From assembly GCA_025506515.1 (NCBI GenBank), contig CM046443.1, positions 91,394,349-91,458,348 of the forward strand: a DNA stretch of 64,000 nt. The letters are read 5' to 3'. The notes below the pieces were generated by a model. That model was not told where the DNA came from, did not search any database, and saw only the letters and a list, made by a program, of their open reading frames with translations. Made by a program: the position numbers and the translations under genes. Origin of the DNA: Flaveria trinervia (lineage: Eukaryota > Streptophyta > Magnoliopsida > Asterales > Asteraceae). Shown one piece after another: positions 45,513 through 56,974 of this stretch. Positions within the stretch are counted from its first letter, which is position 1. Every line of letters starts with the position of its first letter.

Positions 45513-46755
45513 GGTTGGGTATATCTGGGAAATGATTCTTTAGCTAATTAGGTATACGAGTGAGATTAACATCCTTGTCATATTGCCACTCCTAGATATA
45601 TCAATTCTATCACAAAAGTTGCGTGACAAAGCTCCAGAGTATATCAACACATAAGCCATTCTAAATGTTGATGCTTATGTTTGGCTTGTGGAGTTTTTGT
45701 CCAAAGTTTTCAATAAATGGAAAACAAGAAGAATGGTCGTGATGTTAATTTGGATTCTCGTTAGTTTTTTTTTTTTTTTGGATTCTCATTAGTTTTTTTT
45801 GTCAAGTTTAGTGTAATCGCTCTTGATTAACATGTTTAGGCATATCCAATGATTGATTTAGCTCTCGCTTTTCGTAGAGGTCAATTTGCTTTGTGATCTA
45901 ATGTACGTAGACTTATCCTACGCTTTTTGTGCAAGGGGCTATTTTCTATGGCTTGAACTCTTGTCCTCAAGAAAATAGCAACCTTACTAGTTGTCCAAAG
46001 CACGCACGTAGTTACTTTTTCTATGAATGGTCATGGGAATGTGGATGGTGAAGAAGATTAATAATCCAATGTTTTTTTGTTATTTTTTTAGTAGTGGAGG
46101 TAGTGCTATGGTGATGAAGATGAACAAGATGATACTTCTTTCTAAGAGTAAGTAGTTGCATTTTGGTGGTTATGATCTTGAAAATATTGACATTAATGAT
46201 CACGATGGTGATGGTGCCGGTTCTTGATAGTCATGATGACATGTACGGTGATGGTAACGTTGAAGATGACGAGATTAATAATGGCTAGTTTTTTTAAATT
46301 GAATTGATTAAACAAATGAAATTAACAGTAGTTAAATTAAAGTCACCTTTATTAGTTACTGAACAAATTTATCATTTATGTCGTTTATAACTTAGCGTTG
46401 TAATTTATGTTCCAAATTATCACGCGTATTTAAAATCTAAATAAAAGAGGAGAGTCAAAACTACGCTATAGTTTACTAATCACACAACCTACAAAAACAA
46501 ATGTGATATTGTTTTTGTTTTCTAACCATACAACTCTGTTATCATAGAAACATAATAAAGACACATGTAAGAAGCTACTCATCCGTCTATGAAAAAAAAG
46601 ACATGAGTCATTAAATTATTGTGATGTGCCACTTTGTAACTTCACATTACTTTTACACTTCGTATTGATCGACAATACATGATATATGTGGGTCGCTAAA
46701 TTATTGTTTTGTGCTACTTTGTAACTTCACACTACATTTACACTTCATATTGATA
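45513..46755 (+). repeat. Segmental duplication, copy 1
   Basis: It runs from GGTTGGGTATATCTGGG to the repeated CTACTTTGTAACTTCACAC unit. The same order recurs from about 47305 to 50998 once two insertions are removed. A short possible coding remnant (GYDLENIDIND near 46170) and acidic GAT/GATGAAGATG stretches are present, but no gene can be supported. Confidence 0.75.
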
Positions 46756-47304
46756 ATTACGCAAACAATAATCACGCAAGAACAAAGTGATAATTACGCA
46801 AGACGAATTGCACTCGCATGAAATTATTACACAAAGGTGGAATTATCATGCACGACGTTTCTTGCGTGATAATTCCACTTTCGCGTGATAATTTCATCTT
46901 TACGTGATTAATTCTTACACTTGCGTTATAATTCCACCTGTAAACTTCATTCTTGCCTGATAACTTTGTACGCTTCGTGCAAAAAAAACACTTTGTATGC
47001 TATTTCTCTATATATGTAAGCTAATAACTATGAAATTATTGTTAAGATTTATATGAGCATTTAATTATATATATAATTTGGATATTTCAAACATTTTATG
47101 TTTATGGTGATATGTATATAATGTATCCTATTTTAATTTTATTGTAATTGTTAAAAACATAGAATTACATAAAGAATGGAAGCAAAGAACTTTACTTGGA
47201 AAACCTAACATGTATTATGTAACAAGCAGATGTGTATAATGATACTCGTAGGCATGTCGGGTACCCGACAATTAATTAGTGAACAAATCTTGAAGGGCAT
47301 TGGG
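46756..47304. other. Gene-free spacer with dispersed TGCGTGATAATTCC-type motif
   Basis: At 46745-46990 about ten copies of a motif like GCGTGATAATT occur in both orientations, with inverse copies first (AATTACGCAA) and direct copies later. The rest is AT-rich. No gene seen. Confidence 0.6.
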
Positions 47305-47928
47305 TTGTGCATATATGGGAAATGATTCTATAATTAGATATACGAATAAGATTAACATTCTTGTAAATTGCCACCCCTAGAGATATTAATTCCACCACAA
47401 ACAAAGTCGTGCGACAAAAGCTCTAGAGGTTATCAACAAATAGACCATTCTAAATGTTGATACTAATGTTCAGGTTGTGGAGGTTTTGTCTAAAGTTTTC
47501 AATAGATGGAAAACAAGAAGAATGGTCGTGATGTTATTTTGGATTCCCGTTAGTTTTCTTTTCTGGATTCTGATTAGGTTTTTTTATCATTTTTAGTGTA
47601 ATCATTCTTGGTTACCATGTTTAGGCATATCTGATAATTGATTTAGCTCTCGCTTTTCGTATAGATCAATTCGCTTTATGATCTAATGTACGTAGGTTTA
47701 TCATACGCTTTTTGTGCAGGGGGCTATTTTCTATGGCTTGAACTCATGTCCTCAAGAAAATAGCAACCTTACTACTTGTCCAAAGCGCGCCACATGGTTA
47801 CTTTTTCTATGAATGGTCATGGGAATGTGGATGGCAAAGAAGACTAACAATCCAGTGTTTTTTTGTTAATAGTGGAGGTGATGCTGTGGTGATGAAGATG
47901 AACAAGATGATACTTTTTTTAAGAATAA

Positions 47929-48604
47929 AGGGTTGTTTGGCAACTTTTAAATAGTTAAGGGATTCTTTGGCAACCTATTAATCAGTCTCTTAATGATTCA
48001 GATGTCTTAATGGTTTAACACTTAATGGTTCAGACTGTTTGTTTCGCAAGCAAATGTCTGAATGGTTCAGACATTTGCCTCTGAATGGTTAAGCATTATA
48101 CTAGTGCTGAATGGTTAAGAGGTCTAATGTTTAATGGTTAAGACCTCTTATCTGAATTGGTCAGACATTTGCATTTTAATAGTTAAATGATATACTAGCT
48201 CTTAATGGTTCAGACCTTTTAATGGTTCACCATTTAATGGTTCAGACATCTTATTGGTTCAACACTTAATCATTCAGAATTTGCCAAACAACCTTTAAGT
48301 GTTAAACCAATAAAAGGTCTGACCATCAAGTGTTAAACCGTTAAGAGGTCTGAATCATTAAAAGCTAGTATATCGCTTAATTATTTAAAGGCAAATGTCT
48401 CACCAATTCTAGATAAGAGGTCTTAACCATTTAGCATTAGACCTCTTAAACATTCAGTATTAGTATATTGCTTAATCATTCAAACGCACATGTCTTACCC
48501 ATTAAGACATTTGCTCGCAAAACAAACAGATAAACAATTAAATGTTGAAACATTCAACAAACTGAACCATTAAGAGGCTGATTCAAATGCTGCCAAACAA
48601 CCCT
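47929..48604. mobile_element. Fold-back MITE, Tourist/Harbinger-like
   Basis: The 676-bp insertion has 14-bp terminal inverted repeats AGGGTTGTTTGGCA / TGCCAAACAACCCT and a 3-bp TAA duplication (47926-47928 and 48605-48607). The empty site is visible in duplication copy 1 (near 46147). The two halves are largely reverse complements around a centre near 48290, with AATGGTTCAGAC-type units throughout, so the transcript would fold into a long hairpin. TAA duplications are usual for PIF/Harbinger MITEs. No coding capacity. Confidence 0.8.
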
Positions 48605-48753
48605 TAAGTAGTTGCATTTTGAAGTTATGATCTTGAAAATGTTGACATTAATGATCACAGTGGTGGTGGTGCCGGTTCTTGATAGTCATGATGATTTGTA
48701 CGACGATGGTAATGTTGAAGATGATTATATTAATAATGACTAGGTTTTTAAAT

Positions 48754-49692
48754 GGGAAAATTACTAAAGTATCCAAGTGGTGATACAAACACACATGTAT
48801 CGCTAAATTTACTTTGATGTGGTCCCCACTACTCATCATGTATTACCAATGGGCAATAATTTGGAAAACATGTATTGACTAATGGGCAATAATTTGGAAA
48901 ACAAGTATCGACCAGTTTTTCAAATTGATCCCTACCTCTTTTTAGACAAAACCAATTTACATAAACACCAATAGGCAATAATTTGGAAAACAAGTATTGA
49001 CCAATAGGCAATACTTTCAAGTTTATTTCTTTTGATCATATTATTAAATTTTGAAAAGAAGATTAATATTATTAATATTGTATTTTTTAAATCTTGTTTA
49101 TACAATTCATTTTAGAAAAAGATTTGTGATGATGAAATGAATTTGAATAATTCATTAATAATCAATAAATAAAGATAGATGAGTTTTATAAACGATTTAC
49201 AAGTTTATAATTTACACGAATTGAATAAATGAATTATATGAGTTGTTTGAATTATATATAAATAAATATGACAATGGCTTTTCGAAATTAGATACACAAA
49301 TTCTTTCATCATTTAAAAAGATTTGATTACCATCTCCCCTTAACTATTGATTATTCACATTAAAAAAAAGTGATAATTGCATATTATTATTCAATTCCTT
49401 TTATAACAATATGTAATCATCACAAACTTATTTATGTAAAAACTAATGTGAATCTGATAAAAAATACTATTATCATGACGTCAATTTGGTAACATATATT
49501 GATAACATTAATATACTTTTTTTCTCAAGTCTACTTAAAAAACCTAATAATGAGTTGCAAACAATGTTTTCAGAACCGGATCGGACGTCGAATCAGACGC
49601 CTTACTAGTTTGGTGGTCGGACGGTTGGACAGGATTTAACTATATTTTAATTATATTTATATATGTAGTTAAATATAAGTAATTTATATATG

Positions 49693-49729
<37 letters not shown>

Positions 49730-50472
49730 CTATATATAAAACTTAACTATATTTGTATATCTAACACACTAATTTATGGTTTACCACCCCGTTTTTACCC
49801 ATTAAAAGAAAAAAATAATCAAAAACCGGTCCGGTTTCCCAATCCGACCAGCGGTTCGGGAAGAACCGACCGGTTCAACTGTTCAAAACCGATTCGTAGC
49901 GACCTGGACCGGCCACCGGACCGATCCCCGGTCAAACCGATCGGACCGGCCGGTCTGATCCGGTCGCGAAAACACTGGTTGCAAACCCAACCACACAAGT
50001 ATACCCTACCCAAGACTATATTTAGACTACAATTTAATTATAAGCTCAATTACATAAACAATTACGCTTAACCATTTTTAAATATTTAAAACTTTAAATT
50101 ATTAAAACTTATTTTTGTTCAAGTTAAAAACTAAATTCTTAAGAAATAAATAAAAACATGATTTTTATAATTAAAAACTTAATATTTTAAGGTTAGTGAA
50201 ATAAGTTCAAATTTGAAATAAATTATTTTGCGTTTAGAAACTTAAAATTCTCAAATGTCTAGCTTTTTGTAATATTTAAAAACTTAAATATTTCAAAGGT
50301 TAGTGAAATAAGTTTAAATATGTAAGGACTGTTTATGTAAAAAAAATTAAAAAGTGGTGGGGACCATTTTCTTAATTTGGGCGATATTTTGGGAGTACAT
50401 ATCGTTTGGTGGCGATACATAAGGGTTGAAATGATAAAAATTAAATCAAATGGTTATTTAAGTAATTAATCT
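48754..50472. mobile_element. DNA transposon with long inverted ends (MULE-like?)
   Basis: It is absent from duplication copy 1. The left end (about 48755-48830) and the reverse complement of the right end (about 50350-50470) share AATTACT-AAA, GTATCGC and TGGTCCCCAC-ACT, an imperfect inverted repeat of about 100 bp. Target duplication is unclear because of T-rich flanks. The left subterminal part repeats GGCAATAATTTGGAAAAC three times (48853-49000). It has no transposase, so it is non-autonomous. Confidence 0.5.
49562..49977. mobile_element. hAT-type MITE inside the inverted-end transposon
   Basis: The 416-bp unit starts CAATGTTTTC and ends GAAAACACTG, with an exact 8-bp duplication GTTGCAAA at 49554-49561 and 49978-49985. 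Terminal regions (ACCGGATC/GATCCGGT) are inverted. The GC-rich ends surround an AT core with a TA microsatellite (49680-49730). 8-bp duplications are typical of hAT. Confidence 0.88.
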
Positions 50473-50998
50473 TTTTTTATTGAATAGATTAAACAAATGA
50501 AAATAATGTAGTTAAATCAAAGTCAATGAACAAAATTACCATTTATCTCTTTTATAACTTAGCGTTGTAATTTATATTCCAAATTATCACGCGTATTAAA
50601 ATCTAACCAATAGAGGAGAGTTAAAACTATGCTATAGTTTACTAATCACACAACCTACAAAAACAAATGTGATATTGTTTTTGTTTTCTAACCATACAAC
50701 TCTGTTATCATAGAAACATAATAAAAACACATGTAAGAAGCTACTTATTCGTCTATTAAAAAAAAAGACATGAGTCGTTAAATTATTGTGTTGTGCCACT
50801 TTGTAACTTCACATTTTACACTTCGTATTGATCGACACATATATGATATATTTGGGTCACTAAATTATTGTTTTGTGCTACTTTGTAACTTCACACTACG
50901 TTTACAATTATATTGATCCGTGAGTCACTAAATTATTGTGTTGTGCTACTTTGTAACTTCACACTACTTTTACACATCATATTTGATCCGAAACATAT

Positions 50999-52370
50999 AT
51001 GATATATTTCCTTAATTTTTTTCAACTTATACGTAAATAATTTATATAGAAATCGCATCCCTTCCTTAATTATCTCTTAGTTTATTCTCTTCTTTAAATC
51101 CCTTAACAAATAACCCTCAAAATAATTAGCCACATTGATATACCATATCTTCCCTTTAGAGTTTAGATATATTTCAACCTAATTATCCAAATACACATCT
51201 CACTACTTTAAGCAACATAATAGTTTTATCACAATAATAATTTTATTTATATTTATATCTTCTCTAATAAAACAAAATAAATGCATCTTCTCACACCATT
51301 TTGTCACGTGTAATATTATCACACTCATTTTGTCACATGTCACTAGCATAACAAGTTAACTATTTAAATATGAAATTAAATATTAATTGTATTATTTATA
51401 TAATTTTTTCAAATTATAAACTGATTTTTTAATGAACTAACATCATGTTTCTTTTATTTATAAATGTACTTTTTCTCAAAAACAAAATTTCATGAAATAT
51501 GGAGTGTTTGAATGCAAGAACCTTAAAAATTGATATTGTGTAAAGAATAGCGCTTTTCAATAAATGGAACTAAAAACATATTTTTTGAAACAATATATTT
51601 TAAAGACAAAAGGTATTATCACCTAAGGTAATTAATTATACATAATTTAAGGTATATCTAATCTCAAAAAATTATTTTTAATTTTCCAAATATTAATCAC
51701 TAATTAACTATTTGTTTATAATACACATGTTTTTAAACTAGTATATAATAAAATAGTGTTTTGAGGTGTTACGTGTCATGATATTAGGTTTTCTATTTTA
51801 ATTTTTTCATCTTTCTCTACTATCAAATGAAAATAATATAGAGTAATTATACTTTTAAAATATTTCTATTTAAAAAAATATTATAAAAATTTAAAATAAG
51901 ATCTTTCTATTAAAATACAAACTATTTTAAAACCTTTTTGTTTTTAAGTTTTATAAGGATGATTTTATTGAAAAAATAAAATTATCAAAAGAATATTTAA
52001 AAATAATTTTATAAAATGAAAGTTTAGAATGATATTATTGTTGTAATACCTCAATCATACCTCAACCGAAAATATCATCTTTTTAACTTTTAAAACTTTT
52101 ATCATAAAATATTTAAAATTTTTATTTATTTAACTCGTATAATACACAGTATCAAAATGATATCGTGATAAAACACAAATCTCATATCTTTTTTCAAAAC
52201 ATCTCCCTCGTAATAATATTCGAATTTGATATCTTTTAGCATAATCCCATATCTTTTCACAACCCATCATATCCGATAACACCTTAAAAATAATAATATT
52301 TCTTAAAACATTTTATTTTATTATTATACTAAAACCGTTAAAATCGACCATGGGCTTGGGCCACACCCTT
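50999..52370. other. AT-rich intergenic DNA
   Basis: Very AT-rich with many TAAAATA-type runs; no supported gene, RNA or complete mobile element was seen before the NAC promoter. Confidence 0.7.
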
Positions 52371-52379
52371 AATATAAAA
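52351..52379 (+). promoter_or_regulatory. Core promoter of the NAC gene
   Basis: TGGGCTTGGGCC (about 52351-52362), a site-II-like GGGCC motif, is followed by TATAAAA (52373-52379). A C-rich leader (TTCACACTTTCACAACAC) follows, and a splice donor lies after CCCTC at about 52471, indicating an intron in the 5' untranslated region. Confidence 0.55.
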
Positions 52380-53661
52380 CCTCAATCACTCCCATTCAAC
52401 CTTCACACTTTCACAACACAACGCTGCTTCTTACGAATTCCTCGCGCCATCGTCGTCTCCATCCTTCCCTCGTAAGCTATCTAAGTGTTCTTTATTATTA
52501 TTATTATTATCATGATTCCTACGATTGATTCTGCAAATCTTTGTTGCATCAATGGTTGTGTGTTCAATCTTGTTACTGTTTCTTGATGTTGTTTATGACA
52601 ACGGGTGTTTTCTGCGAATGATTGGGTTTCTAGGGTTTTGTTGTGTGGGTTTTGGGGTTATTGAATCTGATCAAGATTTTGGGAGTTGGGTTGTGATACT
52701 GTTCTTGTTCTTGATTTCATGAACTTGTTTTACCTGTTATTAGGCTTGGTGGACTGATTTCAAGATTCTTGAATGCAAGAAGTTTGTGGGAGTTTATGTT
52801 TGTTTTGTTAACAATGGAAGATGTTAGTTTAGGGTTTAGGTCATTAGTTTATTATTGTTTTGATTACTGTTTCTTGTTAGTTTTGTAACATAGGGTTTGT
52901 CATGTGGGGTTTTTGGATATCTAGGTATTAAGGTTATTAATATAGATAGTATACAGTTTTATGAACTTTGTTTACATATTACTAGGTTTAGTGGACTAAT
53001 AACAGCACTTTTGAAACAAGAATTTTGTGAGAGCGTACATTTGTGTAATTAATGAGGGAGGAAAATAACTTAGGGTTTTGGTAGCTCTGATATAGAGCAT
53101 TCTCGAGAACAAGATCTTTTGAGTTTTACTTTTTTTAACCATTTTGTTTGTCCTTTCTTGGGGTCTGATTGGTCTTACAGTATGTGATGTCTTTTATTTT
53201 GTTTGTGATAAACGATTTTGATGATATACAATAATGATTAGTGCATTCTTGAGAACAAGAACTTATGATCCATGGGTGTGCTTGCATGATATGTCAATAC
53301 CTTTTGTAGAATATGTTGTTTGGTTTACCTATCTACTTTTATACTGAGTGATCTGTATGCGCTCTTTGCTGCTTAACCCTTTTGTTTATTTTTTCTTTTT
53401 CCTTTTCGTTCCAGATAACTAATATTGACAATATACAGGGGTAACAAATGTCTTTTGACTCCTCGTGCTCACATAATTCGTTAGTTTTGCGTGTGCACTT
53501 GATGAACCTGGGAAGGCTGGGGAGCTCTGGGTGGATTTTTTTCCGCCATTGGACCTGATAACGCTTAGGAATTTGGTTTTTTGTTTGCTAGATTATTATT
53601 TACTCAAGATTATTGTCGCTTTCATTAAAGTACTGATTGTTGGACATTTGATTAGTTTTTC

Positions 53662-55910
53662 ATGGCGAGGTCATCCCTAATTCCAGGATTCCGCTTTCAT
53701 CCTACTGATGTGAATTAGTCATGTATTACCTCAAGAGGAAGTTACTAGGGAAGAAAATCACTGTCAATGCTATTGCAGAGGTCACATATATGATTTCAGT
53801 CCATGGGATCTTCCAGGTATTAATCTTGATTGCATTTTGTATTATTGTATATTATGCAAAACCATTACATTTAGGAGAAAAGTTAGCTGTTACAACATTA
53901 TGATATGTGAGTCTCTATTACATCTAACAAGACAAAGTTATATTGACTGATGATCTGATTTTTGGTCATCTAATTCATTTTAGTAAATTAAGGTCTATTA
54001 CATTTTTGAGTTGTTTTATGTAATTACTTAAGTATAAAACCATGTGATCATTTTGGTACTACTTACGTTAGTTAGGTGGTTATTTTGTCTAGTTTACTTT
54101 GTTTTTGGTTTTTATTTTCATGTTGGTGGTTATATACTTATGCGTACTGAGGATACTATATAGTGACTAAATTTCGGCTTGTTAGTATGTATGACAGTAA
54201 ATCATATAGAACTAGATTTATGAACATTCCTATGCTTCTAACTGACATAATAAATACTTGAGATTAAAACATTACTTGAGCTGCATGTTTTGAGAGATGA
54301 TGACACTATTTGTTATCAAGGGACTTCTTGTAATCACTCATATATGATATGAATTATCTATAATCTCTGCAAGGGATGTAATAACTGAGCGGTTTTAGCT
54401 TTTTATGAAATTTTTATGAGAGCAAGTTTATTTGTTCATAAGTTTAAAACTTCATATGGAGAATCATTTTCTAAATACTAAATTTTGTTGGATTCTTCAG
54501 ATAAATCCTCTTTGAGAAGTGGAGATTTAGAGTGGTACTTCTTCTGCCCTAAGGCAAAAAAATATTCAAGTGGATCTAGATCTAATCGTGCAACTGAAAC
54601 TGGGTTTTGGAAAGCCACTGGAAAAGACAGAATTGTTAAATACAATGAAATAAATGTAGCAAGCATCAAGACATTGGTTTTTCACCTAGGACATGCGGGA
54701 AAGGGGGAAAGAACCGATTGGGTGATGCATGAATACAAAATGGAAGATGAGTATTTGGCTAGTACTGGAGTCATTCAGGTATTGTATGGCTCATGTTTAT
54801 ATTCTTAACTTACCAAAAACATCATAAACATTATTCTAACATGCTTGTGAATTTCAGGATATGTATGTGCTGTGCAAGGTTTTTAAGAAAAGTGGTTCAG
54901 GGCCAAGAAATGGAGCTCAGTATGGCGCACCGTTTGATGATGAAAAATGGGGCGATGATTTAGGCAGTTGCATTGATTCTCAAGTGGCTGTTGGTCTAGT
55001 TGGTGCTTCCAACACAAAGGATAATAAACAGAAGCATCTGGCTGCAACGAACATAACTGAACCAGGTTCATCCATTGTCACGTTTTCTCCAAATACGCCT
55101 ACAAACATGCTGAATGTGGCTGTATCTCAAAGTACACATGGTCTGTCTGTTACGGAACCAGGTTCATTTAGTTTTGATCTGCCTGTCAATGCGGATGTCA
55201 TGTTTTTTGAAGATCTAATTATGGGATCTGAGGTATGTATTTTATGTTTATTAGTCAAAATAGATGATAAATGCAAGAAAAACAATCATCTAATTGGTAT
55301 GTTTGATGCTTATTTATTAATTTGGTGTTGCGTACAGGAGGTTGAAGCTAATAAAGAAGATGGTATTTATGACAACTTGGTGAATTTATTTGATCTGGAC
55401 GAGTTGAAAGAAACCAATTTCAAGACTGATGGAGCCGACTACACACTCGACAATCTTCTCACACTTGATGATCTGACTGCTGATTCAACTGATTTCAAGA
55501 TGGATGGAGCTGATTACAAACTCGATAACCTTCTCACAGTTGATGATCTTAATGCTAATTCCACCGATTTCAAGACTGATGGAGCTGACTACACACTTGA
55601 CAAAGTTCTCACGCTCGATGACCTTGATATTGATTTGAATGATTTCAAGACTGACGGAGTTGACTACACACCTGGCAATTTTTTCACACTTGATGTTGAT
55701 TCAACCATTTTCAAGAATGATAGAGCCGACTACAGACTGGACAAACTTTTTACACCTGATGATCTTGATGTTGATCTGCAACGATTTTATGTGATTGATC
55801 AAAACCTGAGGCATATTGTGAACCACTTCAAACACTGTTCTGTTATCAAAAGGTCTTTGATATGTGGGAGATCTGGTGGCCAGTGTTTGGCCTTGTTTAT
55901 TGAAGTTTAA
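53662..55910 (+). pseudogene. NAC-domain transcription factor gene (NAC82/NAC103-like), frame broken in exon 1
   Basis: Four coding exons: 53662-53816, 54501-54778, 54858-55232, 55338-55910, all with GT-AG borders. Exon 1 starts MARSSLIPGFRFHPTD (NAC subdomain A), then hits TAG at 53716-53718. In the next frame MYYLKRKLLGKKITVNAIAEV continues subdomain B. A second shift near 53783 garbles the following conserved region before the donor. Exon 2 holds subdomains C and D (GDLEWYFFCP, ATETGFWKATGKDR, TLVFHLGHAGKGERTDWVMHEY). Exon 3 begins DMYVLCKVFKKSG (subdomain E). Exon 4 carries five 25-residue repeats. Exon lengths total 1381 nt, two short of a multiple of three, which fits two single-base losses. 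NAC proteins are plant DNA-binding regulators. A genome sequence error cannot be excluded. Confidence 0.82.
55419..55784 (+). repeat. Five-unit 75-nt coding repeat in NAC exon 4
   Basis: Units start FK(T/M/N)(D)GADY at 55419, 55494, 55569, 55644 and 55710: three spacings of 75 nt and a last of 66 nt. Each ends in an acidic LTLDDL-type motif. The frame is kept throughout. Acidic, hydrophobic-spaced repeats resemble transcription activation segments, but that is inference. Confidence 0.92.
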
Positions 55911-56974
55911 CTGTAACTGTAATTGGTTCTTTGTATATCTGGATGGCTAAAAAGTCTGTTTATTCTTTATTATATATGCTTAAATTTTTCAGATAGATTT
56001 CAGTGTGCTGGTACTGTTTGCATCAGTTATAAAACTCTCTTTCATTTCATTACTTGTTGCTTCAAATGTGACATATAAGATGATTATGTAACCGTCTTTT
56101 ATGGTTTCCAACCTTTTGTTTGTTTTGAAATGAACCTGTTATGTGAACAAGGGTGTTCAATTGATTAGTTGATGGGTTTAACACTTATGTTTTTCTTGTC
56201 AAAACATATTAACCATATTTTAAATGAAAATATGAACAAGGATGGGTTAAACATTTATGTTTTTATTCTCGTCAAAACATTAACCATATCTTAGATGCAT
56301 TTAAAATCATATAATCTAAACACAACCCCTTTAATCTTTTTATTAGTCAAGTTGGTGTGTTACAATGAACGGGGTGAACAGGTAGTTAGTGTTTTGGCTT
56401 GTTTGCTAAACAAGTTAACTACATGACCTAAAACTTGCTACCATTGTATCGTGTTATGGAAGGTATTAGAAACTGCCACCCGTAAATAAAATATAACAAA
56501 GAAGTTGCTTTCAAACCACCCCTGAAAAAATATAAACATAAAACATGTTTTCATCAACGTGGCTGCGTCAACTGTCAGTTTTAATATAATTTGCACAAGT
56601 CATTTGCAGTAAGAAAGTTTGAAAAGATGAAATTTCAAGTCAAAAGGCCAACAACCTTGTTGTCAACGCCTTCTGCTTCAGGGTTTTAAACGTTTCAGCG
56701 ATTCTAAAAAGTGTATTGTGCAATACGCACCATGTTGTCTAAAATCCAAAGAACAACAAATAACAAACTAATGCTTCGAAAAATCTAAGTACTAAATTTT
56801 ATAATAATTAATAACAGAACCACAAAACTAAGTTGCAATATCATGTCTTTTGTACTTCGACAATATCAATTGTATGCTGCAAACTCATTTGGTGTATTCA
56901 AGAAACGGAAATCTGATAATGCAACAATGTTGTTCCTCTATATAATATCCACAGATACGCCACCCCACATACTT
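55911..56974. other. Intergenic region between convergent genes
   Basis: It holds the 3' untranslated ends of NAC (left) and HRD1 (right). A near-repeat of AACACTTATGTTTTTCTTGTC / AACATTTATGTTTTTATTCTC occurs at about 56180 and 56250. No gene is seen; the 56843-57043 plus frame is antisense to the last HRD1 exon. Confidence 0.65.

Larger units (their letters stand above)
47305..50998 (+). repeat. Segmental duplication, copy 2, with two nested transposons
   Basis: Blocks 47305-47928, 48605-48753 and 50473-50998 match copy 1 in order. The terminal 85-bp unit (TTGTGCTACTTTGTAACTTC with GATCGACA) occurs about three times here and twice in copy 1. Confidence 0.75.

Noticed and set aside
48754..50472. 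Helitron
   Set aside because: No TC start, no CTRR end with hairpin, and the ends are inverted repeats.
54861..55910. Single uninterrupted 349-codon gene separate from the NAC
   Set aside because: It starts with NAC subdomain E after a clear splice acceptor and includes a GT-AG intron that happens to be open.
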